Shown: in pieces, positions 1-7,107 of the stretch
How the letters are laid out: every line of letters starts with the position of its first letter
Numbering within the stretch: position 1 is the stretch's first letter
Source: Candidatus Competibacteraceae bacterium
Lineage (GTDB): Bacteria; Pseudomonadota; Gammaproteobacteria; Competibacterales; Competibacteraceae
DNA length: 9,136 nt
Direction: 5' to 3'
Assembly: GCA_020444985.1 (NCBI GenBank)
Contig: JAGRHK010000039.1
Coordinates: 1-9,136 of the forward strand
Notes under the pieces: generated by a model
Databases searched by the model: none
Told to the model about the DNA's origin: nothing
The model's input: the letters and a program-made list of their open reading frames with translations, nothing else
Translations under genes and position numbers: made by a program

Positions 1-720
1 ATGGCGCAGCTGGGCGGCCACGCCATGTTCCTGGCGCCCAACGACACCCAGCTGGGCAGGGGAGAGCCAATCGAGGACAGCGCCCGGGTCATCTCGTCCA
101 TGGTCGACCTGGTGATGATCCGCACCTTTGCCCATGCGAACATTGAACGCTTCGCCGAGTATTCCGCCATCCCGGTCATCAACGGACTGACCGATTACAA
201 TCACCCCTGTCAATTGTTGGCGGATCTACAAACTTTCATCGAACATCGCGGCAGCATTCAGGGTCGAACCGTAGCCTGGATTGGTGATGGCAACAATATG
301 TGCAATAGCTATTTAAGCGCCGCTTGCCAATGTGATTTCCAGTTACGCATTGCGGTGCCTGTGGGTTATGAGCCCGATGCCGAGTTGTTAAAACGCGCGG
401 CGGGTCGCGTCGTTCTGTTGCGCGATCCGATGGCCGCTGCCCGAGATGCGGATCTGGTGACCACCGATGTATGGTCCAGCATGGGCAAGGAAGCGCAACA
501 AGAGCGGCGGATTCGTGATTTTTCGCCCTATCAGGTGACGGCTGAAATCATGGCCCAGGCCAAGTCCGACGCCCTTTTTCTGCATTGCCTGCCCGCTCAT
601 CGCGGCGAGGAAGTCAGCGCTGAGGTCATCGATGGACCACAAAGTCGGGTCTGGGACCAGGCGGAGAATCGCCTGCATGCGCAAAAGGCGCTCATGGAAT
701 TTTTGTTGTTGGCAAAATAA
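1..720 (+). CDS. argF: Ornithine carbamoyltransferase, 5'-truncated by window edge
   Basis: This encodes the C-terminal 239 residues of ornithine carbamoyltransferase, the cytoplasmic enzyme that joins carbamoyl phosphate and ornithine to make citrulline in arginine synthesis. Visible family motifs are HPCQ (residues 68-71 of the fragment, carbamoyl-phosphate side), GDGNNM (95-100), DVWSSMG (156-162, ornithine side) and HCLPAHRG (195-202, with the catalytic Cys). Full-length family members have roughly 300-310 residues, so about 60-65 are missing, including the STRTR carbamoyl-phosphate loop. The Met at base 1 aligns with an internal Met of the family (the MAQLGGHA stretch), so it is not the real start; the gene simply begins outside the window. 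The frame is intact to its TAA stop. rnfA starts 21 bp downstream on the same strand, so the two may share a transcript. An anabolic role (argF) rather than a catabolic one (arcB) is inferred from the absence of arc genes here; the left context is not visible. Confidence 0.95.
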   Translation: MAQLGGHAMFLAPNDTQLGRGEPIEDSARVISSMVDLVMIRTFAHANIERFAEYSAIPVINGLTDYNHPCQLLADLQTFIEHRGSIQGRTVAWIGDGNNMCNSYLSAACQCDFQLRIAVPVGYEPDAELLKRAAGRVVLLRDPMAAARDADLVTTDVWSSMGKEAQQERRIRDFSPYQVTAEIMAQAKSDALFLHCLPAHRGEEVSAEVIDGPQSRVWDQAENRLHAQKALMEFLLLAK

Positions 721-741
721 ACCGATTTTGAATGCTCACTT

Positions 742-1323
742 ATGAAAGAGTATGCGCTGATCCTGATCGGTACGATCCTGGTCAATAATTTTGTGCTGGT
801 GAAGTTTCTGGGACTGTGTCCCTTCATGGGCGTCTCCCGCAAGCTGGAAACCGCGCTGGGCATGGGGCTGGCGACGACCTTCGTATTGACCCTGTCGTCC
901 GTTTGCGCTTATCTCACGAACGAGTATCTGCTGGCGCCGTCAGGACTCGAATACCTGCGGACGATCGCTTTCATTCTGGTCATTGCCGTGGTCGTCCAGT
1001 TCACTGAGATGGTCGTGCATAAAACCAGTCCGCTACTGTACCAGGTGCTGGGAATTTATCTGCCGCTGATCACCACGAACTGTGCGGTGCTAGGCGTCGC
1101 GCTACTCAACGTGCAAACCCGGCATGGCTTTATTGAATCAGGCTTGTATGGCTTCGGCGCGGCCGTGGGCTTTTCGCTGGTGATGGTGTTGTTCGCAGCC
1201 ATGCGCGAACGCATCGTGACGGCGGATGTGCCGATGCCGTTTCGGGGCGCGGCCATCACCCTGGTAACCGCTGGATTAATGTCGCTGGCGTTCATGGGCT
1301 TTGCCGGCTTGGTACGAGGCTAA
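742..1323 (+). CDS. rnfA: Rnf/Rsx electron transport complex subunit A
   Basis: RnfA (RsxA in enterics) is a multi-spanning inner-membrane subunit of the Rnf complex. The 193-residue protein has the family's usual length and about six hydrophobic segments (roughly 5-25, 38-57, 72-90, 100-120, 132-153, 170-190). It is very close to enterobacterial RsxA, with the same N-terminal pattern, which supports the ATG at 742. Two conserved cysteines stand out: Cys26 in LGLCPF and Cys114 in TTNCAVLG. In the Rnf and NQR families the matching cysteines, together with a pair from the paralogous subunit RnfE, hold an iron-sulfur cluster inside the membrane. No RnfE gene is found in this window. There is no convincing ribosome binding site before the start. 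It is the first gene of the rnf cluster, 6 bp ahead of rnfB. Confidence 0.97.
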   Translation: MKEYALILIGTILVNNFVLVKFLGLCPFMGVSRKLETALGMGLATTFVLTLSSVCAYLTNEYLLAPSGLEYLRTIAFILVIAVVVQFTEMVVHKTSPLLYQVLGIYLPLITTNCAVLGVALLNVQTRHGFIESGLYGFGAAVGFSLVMVLFAAMRERIVTADVPMPFRGAAITLVTAGLMSLAFMGFAGLVRG

Positions 1324-1329
1324 GAAAAA

Positions 1330-1881
1330 ATGATTGCCGCAATTCTTGTGTTAAGCGCGCTGGCCGGCGTTTCCGGCCTGCTGCTGGGTTTTGCCGCTAT
1401 CCGTTTCAAGGTGGAAGGCGATCCGATTGTTGATAAGATCGACGCCATTCTCCCGCAAACGCAATGTGGGCAATGTGGCTATCCGGGGTGCCGACCCTAT
1501 GCGGAAGCGATCGCCGCCGGGGAGGCGGACATCAATCAATGTCCGCCGGGCGGCGAAAACGGCGTTGTCGCTCTGGCCGACCTGTTGGGCCGCGATCCCA
1601 AGCCGCTCAACGCGGAACATGGAGCCGTGAAACCGAAAATGCTGGCGGTGATTGATGAGCAGAACTGCATTGGCTGTACCTTATGCATCCAGGCCTGCCC
1701 CGTGGACGCCATTCTCGGCGCGGCCAAGCACATGCATACGGTCATCGCCAGTGAATGCACCGGTTGCGAGTTGTGCGTGGCGCCGTGTCCGGTGGATTGT
1801 ATTGACATGATCCCCATCGCGCAGACCATCACCACCTGGAAATGGACTTATCCTAGCGTGACCGCTAAAGCCGCCGCATGA
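1330..1881 (+). CDS. rnfB: Rnf/Rsx complex iron-sulfur subunit B
   Basis: RnfB is the membrane-anchored ferredoxin-like subunit that passes electrons between the soluble ferredoxin side and the membrane part of Rnf. The 183-residue protein starts with one hydrophobic anchor (about residues 2-24). A four-cysteine [4Fe-4S] domain follows (Cys46, Cys49, Cys54, Cys71, within QCGQCGYPGC and the later CPPGG). Then come two ferredoxin motifs: Cys113/116/119/123 (CIGCTLCIQACP) and Cys143/146/149/153 (CTGCELCVAPCP). All expected ligands are present. Length is close to enteric RsxB (about 190), with a short C-terminal tail containing the conserved WKW. A GAGG ribosome binding site at 1316-1319, inside the end of rnfA, sits 10 bases before the ATG. 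The stop overlaps the rnfC start by 4 bp (ATGA), so translation is probably coupled. Confidence 0.97.
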   Translation: MIAAILVLSALAGVSGLLLGFAAIRFKVEGDPIVDKIDAILPQTQCGQCGYPGCRPYAEAIAAGEADINQCPPGGENGVVALADLLGRDPKPLNAEHGAVKPKMLAVIDEQNCIGCTLCIQACPVDAILGAAKHMHTVIASECTGCELCVAPCPVDCIDMIPIAQTITTWKWTYPSVTAKAAA

Positions 1882-3422
1882 GCCGCTTGTATCCCTTCCA
1901 CGGTGGGTTGAAAACCGTTCGCCATAAAACTGAATCCAACCAACAACCGATTCAGCGCGCCGCGCTGCCGCGCCGCTTGATGGTCCCCTTGCGCCAACAC
2001 ATCGGCGCGATGGCCAAACCCGTGGTAGCGTCAGGCGACCAGGTTCTCAAGGGGCAGATGATCGGCCAGGCCGATGGCTATATCAGCGCCGCCATTCATG
2101 CGCCGACCTCCGGTCGGGTGGCTACGGTAGAGACCCGACCGGTGCCGCATCCCTCCGGCTTGCCGGATCTGTGTGTTGTGATTGACAGCGATGGCGAAGA
2201 ACGCTGGGTCGAACGTCAGCCGGTAGATTATCGCGCCCTGCACCCCAGCGAATTAAGAAATATTCTGCGTAATGCGGGCGTCGTCGGCTTGGGCGGAGCG
2301 GCATTTCCCAGTGCGGTCAAGCTTAATCTCAGTGGTCATCGCGAGCGTTTGGAGACCTTGATCCTGAACGGTGCGGAATGTGAGCCGTGGATTACCTGCG
2401 ACGATCGGCTGATGCGTGAACAGGCGGCAGGCATCGTTGCTGGATTGCACGTCATGGTTCACCTGTTGGAGCCGCGCGAGGTGCTGATCGGCATTGAAGA
2501 TGACAAGCCAGAGGCTATTGCCGCCATGATCGAAGCGTGTGCGGGAACCGGTTATGAAGTCCGCCCCGCGCCAACCCGCTATCCGAGCGGCAGCGTTAAA
2601 CAATTGGTTAAATTGTTGACCGGCAAAGAAACGCCTGTTGAAGGCTTACCGATTGATGTGGGGGTGCAGTGCTTCAACGTGGCTACTGCGTACACAGTGC
2701 ACCGCGCAGTTGATCATGGCGAGCCGGTCATTTCCCGGACGGTGACGGTGACCGGTCATGTCCGCCAGCCGGGCAATTTCCAGGCGTTACTCGGTACGCC
2801 GTTCGCTGAACTGGTTGAACAGGCGGGCGGTTATCAGGAAGGCGTAGAGCGGTTGATCATGGGGGGACCGATGATGGGCTTTGCCCTGCACAGCGACGAA
2901 GTCCCGCTGACCAAGGCCGCCAACTGTATTCTAGCCGCCAGCGCTGAGGAGCTGGCGCCGACGCAGCCGGTCATGCCCTGCATCCGTTGCGGCGCTTGCG
3001 TGGATGTTTGTCCGGCCAACCTGTTGCCTCAGCAACTCTACTGGCACGCCCGCGCCAAGGAATTCGACAAGGCGCAGGATTATCACCTGTTCAGTTGCAT
3101 CGAATGCGGTTGCTGCAGCACGGTGTGCCCGAGTCATATTCCCCTGGTGCAGTATTATCGCTATGCCAAAAACGAAATCTGGGCGCAGGAAAAGGAAAAG
3201 CAGAAGGCGGAGTTGGCTCGACAACGCCATCAGGCGCGACTGGAGCGGTTGGAGCGTGAAAAACAGGAACGTGAGGCCAAATTGCGGCAAAAAGCGCCTG
3301 CCCGGGCCGCCCGAGCAGAAAGCGAAGGAGGCGGCAAGCTGGACATTGAAACGGCGGTAGCGCGCGCCAAGCCGCATCCCGACGCTGCCAATCCCGCCGC
3401 GACTCGCCAGCAGGACGCGTGA
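1878..3422 (+). CDS. rnfC: Rnf/Rsx complex NADH-binding subunit C
   Basis: RnfC is the peripheral subunit that, in the family, binds NADH and FMN and carries two [4Fe-4S] clusters. In the 514-residue protein the glycine-rich loop GVVGLGGAAFPS (about 134-145) and the NGAECEPW stretch (164-171) mark the nucleotide/flavin domain. Two ferredoxin motifs follow: Cys368/371/374/378 (CIRCGACVDVCP) and Cys407/410/413/417 (CIECGCCSTVCP). After these, residues 435-475 are almost all Lys, Glu, Arg, Gln and Ala, most likely a charged helix or coiled coil. This tail is much shorter than the long Ala/Lys-rich extension of E. coli RsxC (about 740 residues in total). The N-terminal region (about 40-85) resembles a biotinyl/barrel-sandwich domain, as in the family. 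The ATG overlaps the rnfB stop by 4 bp, and the end overlaps rnfD by 4 bp (GTGA). A strong 10-bp inverted repeat lies inside the gene at 2110-2142. Confidence 0.97.
   Translation: MSRLYPFHGGLKTVRHKTESNQQPIQRAALPRRLMVPLRQHIGAMAKPVVASGDQVLKGQMIGQADGYISAAIHAPTSGRVATVETRPVPHPSGLPDLCVVIDSDGEERWVERQPVDYRALHPSELRNILRNAGVVGLGGAAFPSAVKLNLSGHRERLETLILNGAECEPWITCDDRLMREQAAGIVAGLHVMVHLLEPREVLIGIEDDKPEAIAAMIEACAGTGYEVRPAPTRYPSGSVKQLVKLLTGKETPVEGLPIDVGVQCFNVATAYTVHRAVDHGEPVISRTVTVTGHVRQPGNFQALLGTPFAELVEQAGGYQEGVERLIMGGPMMGFALHSDEVPLTKAANCILAASAEELAPTQPVMPCIRCGACVDVCPANLLPQQLYWHARAKEFDKAQDYHLFSCIECGCCSTVCPSHIPLVQYYRYAKNEIWAQEKEKQKAELARQRHQARLERLEREKQEREAKLRQKAPARAARAESEGGGKLDIETAVARAKPHPDAANPAATRQQDA
2110..2142 (+). 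repeat. Perfect 10-bp inverted repeat inside rnfC
   Basis: CCGGTCGGGT at 2110-2119 is the exact reverse complement of ACCCGACCGG at 2133-2142. The 13-base loop between them can itself form a 3-bp CTA/TAG stem after two mismatches. In RNA this would be a stable GC-rich hairpin within the coding sequence, over rnfC codons about 78-89 (SGRVATVETRPV). It may reflect codon choice only. Confidence 0.5.
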
Positions 3423-4465
3423 ACGTCATGCGTTTTAAAATCGTTACTTCTCCACATATTGCCCAGAATGTCAGCGTCGGCCAAGTCATGCGTCGGGTGC
3501 TGTATGCCATGGTTCCCGGCATTGCCGCGCTGACGTGGTTCTTCGGATGGGGCATCCTCATTAACCTGGTGATAGCGACTGTCGTTGCGCTATTGGCGGA
3601 AACCGTGATGCTGGCCGTGCGCGGCAAGCCATTGGCGTTGCATCTAAGCGACTTCAGCGCCGTGGTCACAGCCGGGTTGCTGGCTGTCGCGCTGCCGCCG
3701 CTGGCCCCATGGTGGCTGACCACTCTGGGCATTTTGTTCGCCATTGTTGTCGCCAAGCATCTGTATGGAGGCTTGGGCTATAACCCCTTTAATCCAGCGA
3801 TGGTCGGTTACGTCGTGTTGCTGACCTCCTTCCCACGCGAGATGAGCGCCTGGCTGATTCCGCATGGTCTGGACCAGCCGCATGCCCTGACGTTGCTGGA
3901 AACGCTGCAAGCGATTTTCCATAGCGAGTTGCCTGCCCGCTTTACCCTGGATGCCTTAACCGGCGCGACCCCCCTTGATGCGCTGCGCACTCAGATTGGA
4001 CTGGGATTGACGGTGACCGAGATTCGCAACAGTCCGGTGTTTGGCATGGTCGCCGGTCAAGGTTGGGAATGGGCGACGCTGAGCTTCCTGGCGGGCGGGT
4101 TATGGCTGGTCCAGACCCGAACGGCGGATTGGCGGATTCCCGCAGGAATGCTGAGCGGACTGGCCGTGATTGCTACGGTGTTCTATTTAATCGATCCGCA
4201 GCATTACGCGCCGCCGTGGTTCCATCTGTGGAGCGGAGCCGCAATCTTCGGCGCTTTCTTTATCGCCACTGATCCGGTGACCGCTAGCGCCACGCCGCAT
4301 GGCCGGCTGATCTATGGCGTTGGCATTGGCGTTCTGGTGTACATCATTCGCGGGTTTGGCGGTTATCCGGATGGCGTGGCGTTCTCCGTGTTGCTCATGA
4401 ACATCGCCGCGCCGACCATTGATCTTTATACCCAACCCCGGGTGTTCGGAGCGCGACGCGGATGA
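3419..4465 (+). CDS. rnfD: Rnf/Rsx complex membrane flavoprotein subunit D
   Basis: RnfD is a multi-spanning inner-membrane subunit related to NqrB that carries a covalently bound FMN. The 348-residue protein shows clusters of hydrophobic segments at about 27-66, 80-115 and 122-136, then a loop, and further segments from about 215 to 335. The flavin attachment motif TGAT is at residues 181-184, so Thr184 is the expected FMN-linked residue. The family signature around YNPFNPAMVGY (121-131) is also present. The start is a choice: GTG at 3419 overlaps the rnfC stop by 4 bp, while an in-frame ATG lies three codons later at 3428. An AGGA at 3412-3415 is too close to the GTG and somewhat far from the ATG. 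RnfD proteins commonly begin with MxFK-like sequence, so 3428 may be the true start. The stop overlaps rnfG by 4 bp. Confidence 0.96.
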   Translation: MNVMRFKIVTSPHIAQNVSVGQVMRRVLYAMVPGIAALTWFFGWGILINLVIATVVALLAETVMLAVRGKPLALHLSDFSAVVTAGLLAVALPPLAPWWLTTLGILFAIVVAKHLYGGLGYNPFNPAMVGYVVLLTSFPREMSAWLIPHGLDQPHALTLLETLQAIFHSELPARFTLDALTGATPLDALRTQIGLGLTVTEIRNSPVFGMVAGQGWEWATLSFLAGGLWLVQTRTADWRIPAGMLSGLAVIATVFYLIDPQHYAPPWFHLWSGAAIFGAFFIATDPVTASATPHGRLIYGVGIGVLVYIIRGFGGYPDGVAFSVLLMNIAAPTIDLYTQPRVFGARRG

Positions 4466-5088
4466 AGAAAGTCGCACACAGCATGGGCATTGCCGCGCTG
4501 ATCCTGACCGGGTTCGCCATGATCGGTACGGGACTGGTGGCCATCACCTACCGTGGAACCAAGGATATTATCGCCGAGACGCAACGGGCGACGCTGGAAG
4601 CCAGCCTTAATGCGCTGGTTCCCGCCAATCGCTATGACAACCGGGTGACCGAGGATCGCATCGAAGTGGTTGCGCCGGAGTGGCTGGGCACGGACCAGCC
4701 GGTCGCGGTCTATCGGGCGCGCCAGGCAGGTCAACCGGTTGCGTTGTTTGCAACGCCGACCGCGCCGGATGGATATGCCGGCCCCATTCAACTGCTCATC
4801 GGCGTCTATGTGGATGGGACGCTGGCTGGAGTGCGCGTGTTGGAGCACAAGGAAACGCCGGGTCTGGGCGACGGTATCGAAGCAAGGCGCTCACCGTGGA
4901 TTCTAACGTTTGCCGGAAAATCGTTGACGAATCCTCACGAGAAACAATGGAAGGTGAAAAGGGATAATGGCGCGTTCGATCAACTCACCGGAGCAACCAT
5001 TACGCCACGGGCGGTTGTCAAAGCGGTTCACAAATTCCTGGAGTATGTCCGGGATCATCAGGAAAAGTTGTTTGCGTCGGCGACTTGA
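4462..5088 (+). CDS. rnfG: Rnf/Rsx complex FMN-binding subunit G
   Basis: RnfG (NqrC-like) is anchored by a single N-terminal membrane helix (about residues 9-29) and carries a covalently bound FMN on the periplasmic side. The 208-residue protein has the conserved HKETPGLGD stretch (129-137) and the flavin attachment motif TGAT at 176-179, giving Thr179 as the expected flavin-linked residue. Length is typical of the family (about 200-220). The ATG overlaps the rnfD stop as ATGA, which implies coupled translation. In most Proteobacteria rnfE follows directly, often with nth after it. Here neither follows: after a 109-bp gap the next gene is trpF. A short GC-rich inverted repeat spans its stop codon (5076-5098). 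Confidence 0.96.
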   Translation: MKKVAHSMGIAALILTGFAMIGTGLVAITYRGTKDIIAETQRATLEASLNALVPANRYDNRVTEDRIEVVAPEWLGTDQPVAVYRARQAGQPVALFATPTAPDGYAGPIQLLIGVYVDGTLAGVRVLEHKETPGLGDGIEARRSPWILTFAGKSLTNPHEKQWKVKRDNGAFDQLTGATITPRAVVKAVHKFLEYVRDHQEKLFASAT

Positions 5089-5106
5089 AGGCGCCGACCG
5101 GTGGTC
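5076..5106 (+). other. GC-rich hairpin at end of rnf cluster (weak terminator candidate)
   Basis: GTCGGCG at 5076-5082 pairs with CGCCGAC at 5092-5098 (7 bp, 9-base loop), spanning the rnfG stop codon. An overlapping alternative pairs GACC (5096-5099) with GGTC (5103-5106). No run of T follows, so it does not look like a standard intrinsic terminator. It may slow or end transcription between the rnf and trp genes, or it may be chance in GC-rich DNA. Confidence 0.25.
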
Positions 5107-5197
5107 AATCAAGTCAACGTAATCCCTGCAAGTCCGCTGAATTTCTGGTAGCCTTCCCGCTTTCCTAACTGGCCTTGCTCTAAAAATACCCAGTCTC

Positions 5198-5854
5198 ATG
5201 TCTCCAATGCTTCGCACCCGCGTTAAAATTTGCGGCATTACCCGTCCCGAGGATGGCGTGATCGCGGCTGAGCTGGGCGCGGACGCCATTGGTCTGGTGT
5301 TTTATCCGCCCAGTCCCCGCTTCGTGGGTCCAGAGACTGCGCAACGCATCGTCGCCGCGCTGCCGCCGTTTGTTGCCGTCGTTGGACTGTTCATGAACGC
5401 TGAACCGGCGACGGTGCAAACCGTCTTAACCGAGGTTCCGTTGCGGCTCTTACAATTTCACGGCAACGAGGGGCCAGAGGAGTGCGCAGCGTTTGGCTTA
5501 CCCTATCTCAAGGCCGTGCCCATGGGAGCAGGCGCTGAAGTCCCCGACTATGAGCAACGGTTTGCCGGCGCGGCGGGCTTGCTGCTGGACAGTCATGGCG
5601 GCCAAAAAATGGGCGGAACTGGCCAAGGCTTCGACTGGACGCGCATTCCCGCTCAGCGACAAAAGCCATTAATTCTGGCGGGCGGCCTTCATCCTGGCAA
5701 TATTACCCAAGCGATCCGCCAGGTTCGGCCCTACGCCGTGGATGTCAGTAGTGGCGTGGAATCGGCTAAGGGCGTCAAGGACGCCAAACTGATGCGCGCA
5801 TTTTTACAAGGTGTTTACCATAGTGAAAGTCATGCAGAGTACGGTGAATTTTAG
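5198..5854 (+). CDS. trpF: Phosphoribosylanthranilate isomerase
   Basis: TrpF catalyses the Amadori rearrangement of phosphoribosylanthranilate to CdRP, the third step of tryptophan synthesis, in the cytoplasm. The 218-residue protein is a single-domain TIM barrel. VKICGIT (9-15) contains Cys12, the expected general base, and LLLDSHGG (128-135) contains Asp131, the expected general acid. LQFHG (85-89), GGTGQGFDW (139-147), AGGL (161-164) and DVSSGVE (182-188) form the rest of the active site and phosphate site. It is a stand-alone enzyme, not fused to TrpC as in E. coli. ATG 5198 is chosen, but ATG 5207 is in frame and equally plausible; neither has a clear ribosome binding site. The last ~13 residues extend past the usual family end and overlap the start of trpB. 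Confidence 0.96.
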   Translation: MSPMLRTRVKICGITRPEDGVIAAELGADAIGLVFYPPSPRFVGPETAQRIVAALPPFVAVVGLFMNAEPATVQTVLTEVPLRLLQFHGNEGPEECAAFGLPYLKAVPMGAGAEVPDYEQRFAGAAGLLLDSHGGQKMGGTGQGFDWTRIPAQRQKPLILAGGLHPGNITQAIRQVRPYAVDVSSGVESAKGVKDAKLMRAFLQGVYHSESHAEYGEF

Positions 5855-7043
5855 CCAATTTCCTGACCAGGATGGCCATTTTGGCCGTTATGGCGGTCGG
5901 TTTGTCGCCGAAACATTGATGGAGGCATTGCACGAACTGAACGAAGCCTGGCAGGAATGCCGCAATGATCCCGACTTTCTGGCGGAATTCGAGGCTGACC
6001 TGGCGCGCTATGTGGGTCGTCCGACTCCTCTCTATCACGCGGAACGGTGGAGCCGGCAACTGGGCGGCGCACAGATTTATCTCAAACGTGAGGATCTCAA
6101 TCATACCGGCGCGCATAAAATCAATAATACGGTAGGCCAAGGGTTACTGGCCAAACGCATGGGCAAGACGCGTTTGATCGCGGAGACCGGCGCCGGCCAG
6201 CATGGCGTTGCTTCTGCCACCATTGCCGCTCGTCTGGGCATGGAATGCATGGTTTATATGGGCGCGGAGGATATCCAGCGTCAAGCGATTAATGTTTACC
6301 GCATGCGCATGCTGGGCGCCACGGTCCAGCCCGTTACCTCTGGATCGCGCACCCTCAAGGATGCGCTCAATGAGGCTTTGCGCGATTGGGTGGCTAATGT
6401 CGATAACACGTTTTACATGATCGGCACGGTCGCTGGCCCCCATCCCTATCCACTGATGGTGCGTGAATTTCAGGCCGTTATCGGCCGCGAGGCGCGCGAG
6501 CAGATGCTGACGGAACAAGGTGGTCTACCCGACGCGCTGGTTGCCTGCGTCGGTGGCGGCTCCAACGCGATCGGCTTGTTCCATCCATTCCTGAATGACG
6601 ACAAAGTCGCTATTTATGGCGTTGAAGCTGCGGGTTCCGGTATTGACACGGGCCGACATGCGGCGACATTGTGCGCGGGCCGACCTGGCGTACTGCATGG
6701 CAACCGGACTTACCTGCTGAACGATGAGAATGGCCAGATTACCGAAACTCATTCGGTTTCCGCTGGTCTTGACTATCCGGGCGTTGGGCCGGAGCACGCC
6801 TGGTTGAAAGATCTTGGCCGCGCGCAGTATGTGGCGGTAACCGATGAGGAAGCTTTGCGCGCCTTTCACGACCTGACGCGCATTGAGGGCATTATCCCGG
6901 CGCTGGAAAGCAGCCATGCCCTGGCTTACGTGACGAAACTGGCGCCGACCCTACGTCCTGACCAAAAGATCGTGGTCAATCTTTCGGGCCGTGGCGATAA
7001 GGATATCTATACCGTCGCCGCCCTTGATGGCATCCAACTTTAG
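5832..7043 (+). CDS. trpB: Tryptophan synthase beta chain
   Basis: TrpB condenses indole with L-serine using pyridoxal phosphate, the last step of tryptophan synthesis, in an alpha2-beta2 complex with TrpA. Numbering from ATG 5832 (403 residues), the PLP lysine is Lys96 in KREDLNHTGAHKIN. The catalytic Glu is Glu118 in AETGAGQHG, and the PLP phosphate loop is GGGSNA (241-246). Length matches the family (about 395-405). The frame is open further upstream, with GTG codons at 5811 and 5823, and an AAGG at 5808-5811 could serve GTG 5823. ATG 5832 is preferred because it gives a normal-length N-terminus (MQSTVNF...), but it still overlaps trpF by 23 bp. The assignment to TrpB1 rather than the divergent TrpB2 type follows from its close fit to the standard motifs. 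Confidence 0.97.
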   Translation: MQSTVNFSQFPDQDGHFGRYGGRFVAETLMEALHELNEAWQECRNDPDFLAEFEADLARYVGRPTPLYHAERWSRQLGGAQIYLKREDLNHTGAHKINNTVGQGLLAKRMGKTRLIAETGAGQHGVASATIAARLGMECMVYMGAEDIQRQAINVYRMRMLGATVQPVTSGSRTLKDALNEALRDWVANVDNTFYMIGTVAGPHPYPLMVREFQAVIGREAREQMLTEQGGLPDALVACVGGGSNAIGLFHPFLNDDKVAIYGVEAAGSGIDTGRHAATLCAGRPGVLHGNRTYLLNDENGQITETHSVSAGLDYPGVGPEHAWLKDLGRAQYVAVTDEEALRAFHDLTRIEGIIPALESSHALAYVTKLAPTLRPDQKIVVNLSGRGDKDIYTVAALDGIQL

Positions 7044-7056
7044 GCCTCTCATCGCA

Positions 7057-7078
7057 ACCTCTCTTTCCCTGAAGAGGT
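7057..7078 (+). other. Small hairpin in the trpB-trpA linker
   Basis: ACCTCT at 7057-7062 pairs with AGAGGT at 7073-7078 (6 bp, 10-base loop). An alternative compact fold pairs GAAGA and TCTTC around 7071-7082. A pyrimidine-rich stretch follows, but there is no T run. It lies in the 64-bp gap between trpB and trpA and could affect trpA translation or transcript processing. It may also be chance. Confidence 0.22.
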
Positions 7079-7107
7079 CTTCATCTCCTTCCCAAGAGTC
7101 CGACCGC

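Noticed and set aside
1..3. ATG at base 1 as the true argF start
   Set aside because: The following residues match an internal part of ornithine carbamoyltransferase, and the essential STRTR motif would be missing; the gene is cut by the window edge rather than naturally shortened.
700..741. Sigma70 promoter for rnfA at the end of argF
   Set aside because: TTGGCA at 709-714 is a fair -35, but no sequence resembling a -10 lies 16-18 bases downstream.
2599..2617. AT-rich 7-bp inverted repeat (AACAATT/AATTGTT) in rnfC
   Set aside because: It lies within conserved coding sequence (VKQLVKLLTGK), the stem is weak in AT pairs, and such short repeats are expected by chance.
3091..3756. Long minus-strand open frame (221 codons) across the rnfC/rnfD junction
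   Set aside because: It lies opposite two well-supported genes and has low-complexity composition with no recognisable domain; it is a by-product of codon bias in GC-rich DNA. The other antisense frames are dismissed for the same reason.
5089..5197. Promoter or trp leader/attenuator in the gap before trpF
   Set aside because: The AT-rich TAAAAAT at 5181-5187 gives only 4-of-6 -10 matches and has no acceptable -35 at a normal distance. There is no Trp-codon-rich leader peptide and no TrpR-like operator. I see nothing firm in this gap beyond the weak hairpin at its left end.
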